A stretch of 64,000 nucleotides of DNA from Chryseobacterium taichungense (lineage in GTDB: Bacteria > Bacteroidota > Bacteroidia > Flavobacteriales > Weeksellaceae), in assembly GCF_900109935.1 (NCBI RefSeq), contig NZ_FOBV01000001.1, forward strand, positions 124,001-188,000, in the 5' to 3' direction. Both the position numbers and the translations under genes were made by a program. Shown piece after piece: positions 44,524 to 53,910 of the stretch. Every line of letters begins with the position of its first letter. Positions within the stretch are counted from its first letter, which is position 1. The notes under the pieces are model-generated. The model worked only from the letters and a program-made list of their open reading frames with translations. It had not been told where the DNA came from and searched no databases.

Positions 44524-45112
44524 AGAGTTAGTTTTTTTAATAAATTTTCCTTTGAGCGGGGAAAATAAGCTTCTCTTTATTTTACAATTTTAATACAATT
44601 TACAGACCAAATACCACATACAATCATATTCTTAACCCTTCTATGAGGAAGTTTTTTCAAATTTAATAACACCAGTTTTCTGATTCCGGAAAATTCAGGA
44701 ATCTGCAATTGGAATAATTTTTAAAAAGTCCTTTAAAAATTACTAAACATTTAAATTATATGAATAAAAAAGTATGTTACAAGCATAATCCCCCATATCA
44801 GCACTGTAAATATTTTCTACAAAAATAATACATATAATATTCTCAAGCACGTAGAAATATTACTATAAATTTTTCACAAAATATCTAATAATTTCTTAAA
44901 ATCAATAAGATGCGATATGATAAAATTCTGTATCACATGATTATACTTAAATTATCAAATATTTGTCCAAATCCCATCTTTGGAACTCAATACAGTTCAT
45001 CAACCACCATAAATCATGCCACATTTTAATGACAAGTAAAAGACATCATACATAAAAAAACAGACCTTAATGCTTAAAAGGTCTGTTTAAAAAATATTTT
45101 TTTAAAATACTT
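44524..45112. other. 589-bp gene-free AT-rich region
   Basis: I see no supportable ORF, only very short ones up to 22 codons. It contains runs of A and T. It separates the orphan regulator from the Fe-S assembly genes and ends in their terminator. Confidence 0.6.
45058..45088 (-). terminator. Terminator of the NifU-Mrp operon
   Basis: A perfect 11-bp stem (AAACAGACCTT) with a 9-base loop and a run of T on the minus strand. Confidence 0.9.
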
Positions 45113-45361
45113 TTACTCTACGCTTATCACTTTTTCAATTTCCGGAGCATGTTGTTTTATTGTATTTTCAACACCAAGTTTTAAGGTTGAAAAATTTAAT
45201 GAACATCCGGAACAGTTGCCTAAAAGTTTTACATAAACCAAGTTATCCTTCACATCAATCAGTTCAATATCACCACCGTCCTTATTGAGAAACGGCCGGA
45301 TGCTTTCCAGAGCTTCCAATACCCTTGTTACTGTATCTTCGTGTGTTATATTTGTTTCCAT
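45113..45361 (-). CDS. NifU-like Fe-S scaffold protein
   Basis: 82 aa from the ATG at 45361 (an in-frame TTG at 45388 is less likely). A single NifU C-terminal domain: RPFLNKDGGDIELIDV then the cluster-binding CSGCSLN. It carries or transfers Fe-S clusters to apoproteins. Located 38 bases after the Mrp gene stop, so both form one operon for Fe-S assembly. Confidence 0.93.
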   Translation of the reverse strand: METNITHEDTVTRVLEALESIRPFLNKDGGDIELIDVKDNLVYVKLLGNCSGCSLNFSTLKLGVENTIKQHAPEIEKVISVE

Positions 45362-45399
45362 ATTTTTTCTGTTCAATTGGGTTTTCAATTATTGAAATA

Positions 45400-46506
45400 T
45401 TACTTTGCTTTTGGTGAGCATCCCGCCATCGTCGTGATCTTAACAGCTTCTGTCGGAGGAAGATTTTTATTTCTTTCTACAAGACTTTCTACCATATTTC
45501 TGGCTGTTTCTGTATAAATCTCTGCGATTTTAGAATTTTCCTGCAATGCAGCTGGTCTTCCAACATCTCCTGCTTCCCTGATGCTCTGGATAAGAGGAAT
45601 TTCTCCCAATACAGGTATTCCCAGATCCTCAGCCATATATTGTGCTCCCTGTTTACCAAAGATATAATATTTATTGTCCGGTAATTCTTCCGGTGTAAAA
45701 TACGCCATATTTTCGATTAATCCCAATACAGGTATATTGATGCTCTCCATCTGGAACATAGCGATTCCTTTTCTTACATCCGCCAATGCGACATGTTGAG
45801 GTGTACTTACGATTACCGCTCCCGTTACAGGAACTTCCTGAATGATGGAAAGGTGAATATCACCCGTTCCCGGAGGAAGATCAATCAGTAAAAAGTCCAA
45901 TTCTCCCCAGGCTGCATCTCTGATCATTTGATTCAAAGCTTTAGAAGCCATCGGCCCTCTCCATACAACGGCCTGATTAGCACCTGAAAAATATCCGATG
46001 GAAAGCATTTTCACACCATAATTTTCGATAGGCTTCATCAGGTTTCTTCCCTCGATTTCTACAGAAATTGGTTTTTGCCCTTCTGTATCAAACATTGTAG
46101 GAACCGAAGGTCCGTAGATATCGGCATCCAGTAAACCTACTTTAAAACCCATTTTTGCTAATGTAACTGCCATATTTGCAGAAACCGTAGACTTACCTAC
46201 ACCTCCCTTTCCGGAAGCGATGGCAATAATATTTTGAATTCCAGGAATTTGTTTCCCTTTGATCTGACTTTGCTGAATCTCACTAGGTTCCGGAGAAACG
46301 ATCTTCAATTTCAAATGAACTTCTTCTCCAAATTCGCTGGCGAAAGCCTGTTTCATGGCTGCCTCAAGCTTTTTCTTTTCGTGCATGGCAGGCGAATGAG
46401 CTGTCATATCAATGTAAACGTCATTACCCATGATCTGAAGATTGTTTACCAAATCATCAACTTCTATCTCTTTAAGGAAATTCTGAACCTTTTCTTTCGT
46501 CAACAT
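45400..46506 (-). CDS. Mrp/ApbC-type Fe-S carrier ATPase
   Basis: 368 aa. An N-terminal MIP18/DUF59 domain (residues ~1-85, with the motif DMTAHSPAMHEKK) precedes the NBP35/Mrp P-loop ATPase: ASGKGGVGKSTVSANMA, LLDADIYGPSVPTMF, and the conserved LIDLPPGTGD. Delivers Fe-S clusters. The usual CxxC pair is not obvious; only a lone Cys (GCSPKAK) remains at the C-terminus, unlike many Mrp proteins. Confidence 0.93.
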   Translation of the reverse strand: MLTKEKVQNFLKEIEVDDLVNNLQIMGNDVYIDMTAHSPAMHEKKKLEAAMKQAFASEFGEEVHLKLKIVSPEPSEIQQSQIKGKQIPGIQNIIAIASGKGGVGKSTVSANMAVTLAKMGFKVGLLDADIYGPSVPTMFDTEGQKPISVEIEGRNLMKPIENYGVKMLSIGYFSGANQAVVWRGPMASKALNQMIRDAAWGELDFLLIDLPPGTGDIHLSIIQEVPVTGAVIVSTPQHVALADVRKGIAMFQMESINIPVLGLIENMAYFTPEELPDNKYYIFGKQGAQYMAEDLGIPVLGEIPLIQSIREAGDVGRPAALQENSKIAEIYTETARNMVESLVERNKNLPPTEAVKITTMAGCSPKAK

Positions 46507-46524
46507 AAACTAATAAATTGTTTA

Positions 46525-46532
46525 CAAATTTA
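46525..46532 (-). promoter_or_regulatory. -7 box (TAAATTTG) of the Mrp-NifU operon
   Basis: Exact TAnnTTTG match, 19 bases before the Mrp ATG. Confidence 0.55.
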
Positions 46533-46633
46533 CGAAAAATTAACCTATTTAGAATAAGTAAAGAGACTGATAGATATTTTCTTTTGCAGAAGCTAATTTT
46601 ATAGTATTTTAGGGAAATTTTAATTTATAACTA

Positions 46634-49435
46634 ATGAAAAGAATATTGATCATTCTTTTAGGAATTTTTTTTCATAATCTGTTTTCACAAAATTATTCGC
46701 AATATGTGAATCCGTTTATCGGTACGGGCGGTCATGGCCACACCTTTCCCGGAGCCATTGTTCCTTTCGGAATGGTACAGCTTTCACCGGATACAAGAAT
46801 CGACGGAAGTTGGGACGGTTGCAGCGGTTATCACTATTCGGATTCTGTGATCTATGGATTTTCGCATACGCACCTGAACGGAACGGGAGTTTCTGATTAC
46901 GGAGATATTATGCTCATGCCTACGATGGGAAAACCCGGATTGACTCCAAATGAATATTCTTCAAAATTTTCTCACAGAAACGAAAGAGCTTCCGCAGGAT
47001 TTTATTCGGTTAAATTAGATAAGCACAATATTGACGTACGACTAACAACGACAAAAAGAGTTGGTTATCATGAATACACCTTCAACAATGCAGGAACGGC
47101 CAATATTATTTTAGACTTAAATCACAGGGATAAATTATTGGAAGGAGAAGTTAAAATCATCGATAACAAAACCATCGAAGTTTTCCGCAGAAGTGAGGCC
47201 TGGGCGACCAACCAATACATTTATGCAAGAATTGAATTTTCAAAACCGATGAAAATATCAAAGAAACTGGTAAATGGAAAAGAGGAAACTAACCTTTTTG
47301 CAGGAACAAAACTTGCCTTAGCTTTTTCAGCTAACGTGGAAAAAAGAGAAAAAATCAGTGTAAAAGTGGCGATTTCTCCCACAAGCTATGAAGGTGCAGG
47401 AAAAAATATGCTGGCAGAAGGTAAGTCAAATGACTTTGAATCAATCAGAAAGCAAGCTGTGGCCGACTGGGATAAAGAATTATCAAAAATAGAAGTTAAA
47501 TCTTCCGATAAAGACAAACTGACGGTTTTCTATACGGCAATGTATCACGTTTTCACCCAACCCAACATCAATATGGATGTAGACGGGAAATACAGAGGGC
47601 GGGACAACAAGTTCTATATGGCCAATGGTTTCGATTATTATAGTGTTTTCTCTCTTTGGGATACATTTAGAGGCGCACATCCTCTGATGACGTTGATCGA
47701 CAGAAAAAGAACGGCTGATTTCATCAATACATTTATCAAGCAATACGAACAGGGCGGAAAGCTTCCGGTTTGGGAGCTGGCTTCCAACGAAACGGAGTGT
47801 ATGATCGGTTATCATGCTGTTTCAGTGATTGCAGATGCAATGGCGAAAGGAATTACAGGCTTTGATTACGAAAAGGCATTCGAAGCTTCTAAACATTCTG
47901 CCATGCTGGATATTTTTGGTTTAAATGCATACAAACAGAATAATTTCATTAGCATTGATGATGAACATGAAAGCGTTTCCAAAACGGTGGAATATGCTTA
48001 TGACGACTGGTGCATTGCCCAAATGGCCAAAATTTTAGGTAAAAAAGAAGATTACCAATATTTCATGAAACGTTCCCAGAACTGGAAAAATCTTTATAAT
48101 CCTAAAAACGGATTTATGCAGCCCAGAAAGAACGGAAACTGGTATGAGCCGTTTGAACCCAGAGAAGTTAATAATAATTATACCGAAGGAAATTCGTGGC
48201 ACTACTCCTATTCCGTTCAACAGGATATTCCCGGCCTGATTGCAGCCCATGGCGGAAAAGAAAAATTCGAGCAATTTATCGATGCTATCTTTTCTGCTCC
48301 TGATAAAACCACAGGCAGAGAGCAGGTGGATATCACTGGTCTGATCGGCCAATACGCACAGGGAAACGAGCCGAGCCACCATATTGCATATCTCTATAAT
48401 TATGTAGATAAACCTGAGAAAACAGATGCCAAAATAAAATTCATCCTTGATAATTATTATAAAAATTCCCCGGACGGACTTATCGGAAATGAAGATTGTG
48501 GACAGATGAGTGCCTGGTACATTCTGAGTGCCATGGGAATCTATTCTGTAACCCCGGGATTACCTGAATGGCAAACCACAAAACCATATTTTGATGAGGT
48601 TAAAATCCATCTTGAAGACGGGACCATGCGTACAATCACTAGAAATACAAGCAGAGATGAACTCAAAAAACTTGGTTTTGAAAATGTAAAATACTTCAAA
48701 GATTTTAAATATGATGAATTAACACCTTCTCCCGTTATTTCGGCAGCAAGGATTTTTGATCTGAATACCAAGGTGGAAATCGCAGCACTACGTCCAGATG
48801 ACAAAATTTATTACATGACCCTGGATGAAGGAGATGCCAACGTAAGGAAAATGTTTATAGCTTATAAAGGACCTTTCACGATCACAAAAACAACACAGGT
48901 TTCAGCATATGCTGAGAGAAATGGTGAGAAAAGTTCGATTGTACATGCAAATTTTAACAGAAGACCCAATAACTGGAACATTACGGTCAATTCTACAGCT
49001 ACTCCACAATATACCGCCAGTGGAAATCTCTCTTTAATTGACGGAATCAACGGCGACACCAACTGGAGAAAAGGAGAATGGCTGGGCTACCAGGGACAGA
49101 CTTTTGAGGCGATTATTGATATGAAGTCTCCACAGCAATTTACCCAATTGTCATCAACCTATCTTCAGGACAGCAAAGCGTGGATTTTAATGCCGAAAAA
49201 AGTTGAATACTATGTTTCCAACAACGGCAAAGATTATATTTTGCTGAAAACTGTAGAAAATACAATTGATCCGAAAGATGAAACCGTTCAGGTAAAAGAT
49301 TTTTCAGCTGAAGTGTTGCCAACGCAGGCCCGATATATAAAAGTAAAAGCCTATCATTTCGGCAAGCTTCCGGAATGGCACCAGGGAGCCGGCGGAGACG
49401 CGTATATTTTTATTGATGAGATTTCTGTTAAATAA
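46634..49435 (+). CDS. GH92-family alpha-mannosidase, secreted
   Basis: 933 aa with signal peptide (residues 1-18, ending LFSQ). GH92 signatures are strong: NPFIGTGGHGHTFPGA at the start, GFSHTHLNGTG, ASNETECMIGYHA, GNEPSHHIAYLYNY and NEDCGQMSAWY, the last two carrying the acidic catalytic residues known from this family. The C-terminal ~180 residues form a beta-sandwich of the F5/8-type shape. It removes mannose from glycans. It is likely exported to the periplasm or surface; the next gene starts 7 bases after it. Confidence 0.95.
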   Translation: MKRILIILLGIFFHNLFSQNYSQYVNPFIGTGGHGHTFPGAIVPFGMVQLSPDTRIDGSWDGCSGYHYSDSVIYGFSHTHLNGTGVSDYGDIMLMPTMGKPGLTPNEYSSKFSHRNERASAGFYSVKLDKHNIDVRLTTTKRVGYHEYTFNNAGTANIILDLNHRDKLLEGEVKIIDNKTIEVFRRSEAWATNQYIYARIEFSKPMKISKKLVNGKEETNLFAGTKLALAFSANVEKREKISVKVAISPTSYEGAGKNMLAEGKSNDFESIRKQAVADWDKELSKIEVKSSDKDKLTVFYTAMYHVFTQPNINMDVDGKYRGRDNKFYMANGFDYYSVFSLWDTFRGAHPLMTLIDRKRTADFINTFIKQYEQGGKLPVWELASNETECMIGYHAVSVIADAMAKGITGFDYEKAFEASKHSAMLDIFGLNAYKQNNFISIDDEHESVSKTVEYAYDDWCIAQMAKILGKKEDYQYFMKRSQNWKNLYNPKNGFMQPRKNGNWYEPFEPREVNNNYTEGNSWHYSYSVQQDIPGLIAAHGGKEKFEQFIDAIFSAPDKTTGREQVDITGLIGQYAQGNEPSHHIAYLYNYVDKPEKTDAKIKFILDNYYKNSPDGLIGNEDCGQMSAWYILSAMGIYSVTPGLPEWQTTKPYFDEVKIHLEDGTMRTITRNTSRDELKKLGFENVKYFKDFKYDELTPSPVISAARIFDLNTKVEIAALRPDDKIYYMTLDEGDANVRKMFIAYKGPFTITKTTQVSAYAERNGEKSSIVHANFNRRPNNWNITVNSTATPQYTASGNLSLIDGINGDTNWRKGEWLGYQGQTFEAIIDMKSPQQFTQLSSTYLQDSKAWILMPKKVEYYVSNNGKDYILLKTVENTIDPKDETVQVKDFSAEVLPTQARYIKVKAYHFGKLPEWHQGAGGDAYIFIDEISVK

Positions 49436-49441
49436 TTAATT

Positions 49442-50203
49442 ATGAAAAAATTATTCTCGTTATTGCTTTTGATTCTGTGCATCATAAGCATTCCTGCATG
49501 CAAATGTAATATAGATCCGTTGGCAGAGAACTATCTGGCTGCAGATGTTGCAGGAATTATCCGGATTATGAAGGTTTATGGTGAAAATACGGAGCAAAGA
49601 ACTTATAAAGCTGACATTAAATTTGAGAAAATCTATAAAGGGAAAGAGTTCAAAATTCTGAATGTGCGCGGCCTTATCGGTAATTCGTATTCGGGAGCAT
49701 GTGAGATCGATGTAAAACCAGGTGAAACCTATCTTATTTTATTAAATAAATACAATGGTGAATATTCTATTTCTGCGTGTTCTCCAAAATACAGGTTTGA
49801 TATGGAGAAGGAAAAGACCACCGCAAAAGCTTTAGAAAAGACCTTTGCTTATCTTGATAAAAACAAATCTAAGTTCATAGGGTTTGAGTTTACAACGTGC
49901 TTCGATGAATTACAGAAAGGTGACAAGTCCGATCTTTCTGCAATCAGAAATTTTTCGCCGAAAAATCCTTTTGCCATTTATAAAGTAAAAATAAATGATC
50001 TTTCAAAGATAGATGAACTTACTCCGCTAACAACTTTTGGGGATAAAGATCAGGAAGTAGAAGACATTCTCAAAAAAAACATGATAGTTGACCTTCCCAT
50101 GTTCGTAAATAAAGAACCCGGAAAAGAATTTCTGATATTGCTTTTGTACATGCCGGATAATATCAAAACAAAATACGGAGAAATAATCAACGCCGAATGG
50201 TAA
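49442..50203 (+). CDS. Secreted NTR/TIMP-like protein of unknown function
   Basis: 253 aa. The signal region ends near PACKC, where CKC may be a lipobox or the first NTR cysteines. The body has Cys pairs spaced as in NTR (netrin/TIMP-like) domains: SGACEID, then ISACSPKYRF. The C-terminal half is a repeat-like alpha/beta segment. It starts 7 bases after the mannosidase, so they may be one operon. The function is unknown. Confidence 0.7.
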   Translation: MKKLFSLLLLILCIISIPACKCNIDPLAENYLAADVAGIIRIMKVYGENTEQRTYKADIKFEKIYKGKEFKILNVRGLIGNSYSGACEIDVKPGETYLILLNKYNGEYSISACSPKYRFDMEKEKTTAKALEKTFAYLDKNKSKFIGFEFTTCFDELQKGDKSDLSAIRNFSPKNPFAIYKVKINDLSKIDELTPLTTFGDKDQEVEDILKKNMIVDLPMFVNKEPGKEFLILLLYMPDNIKTKYGEIINAEW

Positions 50204-50204
50204 A

Positions 50205-50240
50205 AAATAAACCTCTTTCTATGGAAAGAGGTTTATTTTT
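50205..50240 (+). terminator. Strong terminator of the GH92 operon
   Basis: A perfect 15-bp stem (AAATAAACCTCTTTC) with a TATG loop immediately after the stop codon. Confidence 0.9.
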
Positions 50241-50346
50241 GACTCGACAATTCAATTTATCGGATAATTGATAGACTTGTCATTTTCCGGTGATCATAGG
50301 ATTGGAAGAAAGATCCTACCGTTTCAGGGCTTTATCCGGTTTTGTA

Positions 50347-51069
50347 TCAATTTTCAAACTCCATTCTCTCCGACCAGCTCAATCCGCACGGTAATTCCCT
50401 GTCGGAAAATTCGATGTGAATGACTCTCCTTCTCTTTCCGTTGGTGGTGCGGTTGGAACCATGCAGAATCAAAGGTTTCATAATCATAATTCCCCCTTTT
50501 TCTACCCTGCAGATCTCCTCGGTTTCGATGGTCCAGTCGATGGTTTCGGGTCTGTAAATTTCTTTGGCATGAGATCCGGGAATGACTTTCAGTGCACCAT
50601 TGTTTTCATCGGTATCATCAAGATGAATTCTGATGGTAAAAATATTTTCGAGAATATCAAGTGGAGGCTGAACCGCAAACTGATTTTGCTTGGTTGTCCA
50701 CGGACCGAAATCCGGGAGTTCAGCTTTTCTGTCTACTGAAATGGTCAGGTCCTGGTGATAAGCAACATACCAGTTTGATTTTTCAGGTTTATCGAAATAA
50801 ATACTTTTTACTACGAAATAGTCACTCCCGAAAATATCCTTGATGATGCTTTTAATATTTTCATTAAAGATTAAATCTTTCACGTTGGGAATTTCTTTCA
50901 GGAACTGCCGAATGGCGAAAAGGTCTTCCGATTTCCTGAAGGTTTCTTTGGAAGTGTCTATATGTTGAATGAACTCACTTATCTTTTCAGTTTCTTCATC
51001 CGAAAAAATATTGTTGATTATTGTAAAGCCGTTTTCTTGTATTAAATCTTTATGATTTTGTAAATTCAT
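50347..51069 (-). CDS. Phytanoyl-CoA dioxygenase (PhyH) family protein
   Basis: 240 aa from the ATG at 51069. Fe(II)/2-oxoglutarate dioxygenase: HxD in AYHQDLT, distal His in LILHGSNRT and an Arg (RRVIHIEF) that would bind 2-oxoglutarate. The frame continues upstream through ATG at 51096 and 51132; 51069 leaves the normal N-terminus (NLQNHKDLIQENG) but 51096 cannot be excluded. The substrate is unknown. Confidence 0.85.
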   Translation of the reverse strand: MNLQNHKDLIQENGFTIINNIFSDEETEKISEFIQHIDTSKETFRKSEDLFAIRQFLKEIPNVKDLIFNENIKSIIKDIFGSDYFVVKSIYFDKPEKSNWYVAYHQDLTISVDRKAELPDFGPWTTKQNQFAVQPPLDILENIFTIRIHLDDTDENNGALKVIPGSHAKEIYRPETIDWTIETEEICRVEKGGIMIMKPLILHGSNRTTNGKRRRVIHIEFSDRELPCGLSWSERMEFEN

Positions 51070-51181
51070 TTTTATCGTTTTATTCTGGAGACTCATTTCT
51101 AACGCAAAGATGCAAAGATTTCTTTCAATCAAACAATTGCTTCTTTATTCATCGAACAAAACTTCAAAGAAAACAGCATTT

Positions 51182-51292
51182 CCTAGCCCTGATCGAACGG
51201 CATGTCTGAGCTCTTTTTATATTCTTCCGCGGCGGCTTTGCCGCCGCGGAAGAATATAAAAAAGCGAGTAGTGAGAGCAGGAAACAGCTCCT
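51182..51292. repeat. Dispersed-type structured element with a 23-bp perfect stem
   Basis: The core is a perfect 23-bp palindrome (51214-51236 and 51240-51262) with a TTT loop: an AT half and a GC half (CCGCGGCGGC). The outer parts (CTAGCCCTGATCGAACGGCATG on the left, AGCGAGTAGTGAGAGCAGGAAACAGCTCC on the right, shortened here) look conserved in elements I recall from other Flavobacteriia genomes. It lies between PhyH and the symporter. Confidence 0.75.
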
Positions 51293-51360
51293 AAAAAAAT
51301 AAATGGTCAACAATGAAAAACACTATTGACCATTCACCAGCTAAAGCTGAAATTTATATT

Positions 51361-52611
51361 TTATAAATCGCCGCCGTGATTATCCAACTGTCCTTCCCAT
51401 TTGGAAACCGCTGAGGTAGCCAGAGCATTTCCGAGAACATTGGTCATGCTTCTTCCCATATCGCAAAAATGGTCAATAGGCAAAATAAGAGCGATCCCTT
51501 CCGGCGGAATTCCAAACATGGAACAGGTGGCTACGATAATGACCAGAGAAGCTCGTGGCACGCCTGCGATACCTTTTGAAGTGAGCATTAAAACCAGAAG
51601 CATGGTAATCTGCTGTCCGATCGTCATTTCAATTCCGTAGATCTGTGCGATGAAAATGGATGCAAATGTCATGTACATCATACTTCCATCCAGATTGAAT
51701 GAATAGCCTAAAGGCAGAATAAAAGATACCACCCTGTTGTTACATCCGAATCTTTCGAGCTCTTCCACCAACTTCGGGAAGACTGCTTCGGAGCTGGTCG
51801 TTGAGAAGGCGATCAGCAACGGTTCTTTAATTCTTCTTAATAATTCGAAAAGGCGGTTGCCGATAATTAAATATCCCACCAGTAAAAGAACCAGCCAAAG
51901 TATTCCTAAAGCAAAGAAGAAATCCCTGAGATAAATGGCATAAACTTTAAAAATCTCAAATCCGTTGGTTGCCACAACTGCAGCAATTGCGCCCAGAACT
52001 CCGAGAGGAGCGAACCACATGATATATCCCACCATTTTAAGGATCCCGTGTGCAACAATATCAAACAGCTTTACGACAGGTTGTGAATATTCATCACCCA
52101 GATTGGCCAGTGCAATCCCAAACATAATGGAAAATACGACGATCTGCAGCACTTCATTGGTTGCAAAAGCTTCAAAGATACTTTTGGGAATGACATGTTT
52201 TACGAAATCTTCCATTGAAAATCCTTTACTGCTTTTCAACAACTCTTCTGCGGATGCTGCATCCTGAATCGGCAGTTTTGTTACGTGTCCCGGTTCAAGC
52301 CAGTTGACCAAAATAAGCCCTATAAAAAGGGATACCAAAGAGGCGGAAATAAACCACAGCATTGCTTTTGTCCCTACCCTTCCGATCATTTTAATATCAC
52401 TCATCTTGGCAATTCCCACGACCAGAGTTGTGAATACCAAAGGAGCAATAATCATCTGTACCAAACGGATGAAAACAGTTCCCAGGAGTTTTATATTTTT
52501 GGAAAAAGGCTCTGCACTTTCCGGGTACTGCAGGTGTACAAATCCGCCAATTCCGACTCCCAGAATAAGGGCAATCACAATCGCTATAAATAGTTTATTC
52601 TGTCCTTTCAT
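51361..52611 (-). CDS. Dicarboxylate/amino acid:cation symporter (DAACS family)
   Basis: 416 aa, predicted 8 TM plus two re-entrant hairpins. The substrate-site motif is STTSSEAVFPK (serine-rich HP1), followed by LGYSFNLDGSMMYM and the C-terminal GIAGVPRAS, DHFCDMGRSMTNVLGN. The family takes up glutamate, aspartate or C4-dicarboxylates with protons or sodium; the exact substrate cannot be assigned. A textbook -33/-7 promoter sits just upstream. Confidence 0.95.
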   Translation of the reverse strand: MKGQNKLFIAIVIALILGVGIGGFVHLQYPESAEPFSKNIKLLGTVFIRLVQMIIAPLVFTTLVVGIAKMSDIKMIGRVGTKAMLWFISASLVSLFIGLILVNWLEPGHVTKLPIQDAASAEELLKSSKGFSMEDFVKHVIPKSIFEAFATNEVLQIVVFSIMFGIALANLGDEYSQPVVKLFDIVAHGILKMVGYIMWFAPLGVLGAIAAVVATNGFEIFKVYAIYLRDFFFALGILWLVLLLVGYLIIGNRLFELLRRIKEPLLIAFSTTSSEAVFPKLVEELERFGCNNRVVSFILPLGYSFNLDGSMMYMTFASIFIAQIYGIEMTIGQQITMLLVLMLTSKGIAGVPRASLVIIVATCSMFGIPPEGIALILPIDHFCDMGRSMTNVLGNALATSAVSKWEGQLDNHGGDL

Positions 52612-52630
52612 ATTGATAATTCAAGTTTGG

Positions 52631-52660
52631 CAAATATAATATTTTTACAATTGCTTCCAA
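52631..52660 (-). promoter_or_regulatory. Promoter of the DAACS symporter
   Basis: TTG at 52658-52660 and TATATTTG at 52631-52638 with a 19-base spacer, 20 bases before the ATG. Confidence 0.65.
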
Positions 52661-52759
52661 TCCTACTTTACGCATAATCACTGTAATGGTATCATAAATT
52701 ACAAACTTAATTTGGCTGAATTATATCAATATTTGGCAAAATAGAAGGTTTATTTATCT

Positions 52760-52787
52760 TTTGGTACAAATTTTATTGTTACATTTA
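52760..52787 (+). promoter_or_regulatory. Candidate promoter of the BON gene
   Basis: TTTG at 52760-52763 and TACATTTA at 52780-52787 (7 of 8 consensus bases), spacer 16, 29 bases before the ATG. Confidence 0.45.
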
Positions 52788-52816
52788 AGCATATTAACAA
52801 ATCAAAATATACCACT

Positions 52817-53308
52817 ATGAAAAAAACTATTGCAATGGCTGCTTTGGCTGTAGCTGTGTCTTTCGGATCAGTTTCCTGTAAAAAGAAAGTTTCTGATGCC
52901 GACCTTCAAACCCAGGCAACGACTGTAGTAACTTCAAATCCCAGAGCTTCTGTAGAAGTAAAAGATGGTGTTGCCCACTTAAGCGGTACTTTTGAAAGTC
53001 AGGAAGCAAAAGATGCCATGATCAAACAGCTGAAAGCCATCAATGGAATCAAAGACGTACACGATATGGCTACAGTAGCGCCTGCTGCTGCCACGCCTAC
53101 ACCGGTGGAAACTCAGTCTGCCGTAGATCCTACCGTACAACAAAAAGTACAAGATGCCGTAAAGGATATTCCGGGAGTGAAAGTGGAAGTCATCAACGGA
53201 GAACTGACACTTACGGGAAATATTTCCTCTTCAGATGCAAGAAAAGTTAAAGAATCCGTGGATGCTTTAAAAGTAGGAAAAGTAAATTATAACTATACTG
53301 TTAAATAA
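52817..53308 (+). CDS. Double-BON-domain lipoprotein
   Basis: 163 aa. The lipobox ends at Cys21 (SFGSVSC). Two BON domains (residues ~30-83 and ~105-160) share the pattern SVEVKDGVAHLSGTF and KVEVINGELTLTGNI. BON proteins bind membranes and are associated with envelope stress. The next gene, 8 bases later, contains a third BON-like unit, so this pair may have arisen by domain shuffling. Confidence 0.85.
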   Translation: MKKTIAMAALAVAVSFGSVSCKKKVSDADLQTQATTVVTSNPRASVEVKDGVAHLSGTFESQEAKDAMIKQLKAINGIKDVHDMATVAPAAATPTPVETQSAVDPTVQQKVQDAVKDIPGVKVEVINGELTLTGNISSSDARKVKESVDALKVGKVNYNYTVK

Positions 53309-53316
53309 CAATCACC

Positions 53317-53736
53317 ATGAGCACATTACAGGACAAATATTCAAGCGTGGTTTCTGCAGCACAGTCCGCAGGAATCTCCGATCTTAAAGTTCAGGAACAG
53401 GATGGTATTCTGTACGTTTCGGGAAATGCTTCCAGTACCGCTTCAAAAGATGCTGTCTGGAATGCTTTAGGAGCGATTGATTCTACGTATTCCGCTTCAG
53501 ACATCAATATTGATGTTCAGGTTTCAGGTCTGACAGCAGGCACACCGCTTACTGTTGCCACCGATGATTCTAATCTGAATATCAGACAGGAGCCTTCTAC
53601 AGATGCTGCGATTATTGGTAAAGTAAGTAAAGGGTCTTCAATAACGCTGGTCGAGCAAACTTCTGATGACTGGTGGAAGGTGAAAACTTCCGACGGACAG
53701 GAAGGCTATGCATACTCAAGATATCTGAGAGCATAA
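53317..53736 (+). CDS. BON-like plus SH3b protein
   Basis: 139 aa without an evident signal peptide. N-terminal BON-like half (residues ~20-65, LKVQEQDGILYVSGNAS), followed by a bacterial SH3 domain (~80-138, DSNLNIRQEPSTDAAIIGKV, DDWWKVKTSDGQEGYAYSRYL). SH3b domains typically bind peptidoglycan or peptides. Same operon as the double-BON lipoprotein. Confidence 0.82.
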   Translation: MSTLQDKYSSVVSAAQSAGISDLKVQEQDGILYVSGNASSTASKDAVWNALGAIDSTYSASDINIDVQVSGLTAGTPLTVATDDSNLNIRQEPSTDAAIIGKVSKGSSITLVEQTSDDWWKVKTSDGQEGYAYSRYLRA

Positions 53737-53755
53737 GAACTCTCATTATATTTAA

Positions 53756-53788
53756 AAAAAACATCCTATATCACCGGGATGTTTTTTG
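53756..53788 (+). terminator. Terminator of the BON operon
   Basis: AAAACATCC pairs with GGATGTTTT around 10 bases, followed by a T-run. Confidence 0.82.
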
Positions 53789-53856
53789 TTTTTATAGAAA
53801 AATTAACAGTTAACCCGTAATTTAGGGAAAAGATTAACTGTATTTAACTCTATTAA

Positions 53857-53888
53857 TTGTGAATTAAATGAGATTTTTTATACTTTTG
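53857..53888 (+). promoter_or_regulatory. Promoter of the outer-membrane barrel gene
   Basis: TTG at 53857-53859 and TACTTTTG at 53881-53888, spacer 21, 22 bases before the ATG. A textbook Bacteroidota promoter. Confidence 0.7.
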
Positions 53889-53910
53889 CGGCTCTAATAA
53901 TCTATATTAC

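Noticed and set aside
44524..45112. Hidden small genes or tRNA
   Set aside because: Only tiny ORFs with no coupling or composition bias, and no cloverleaf could be drawn by eye.
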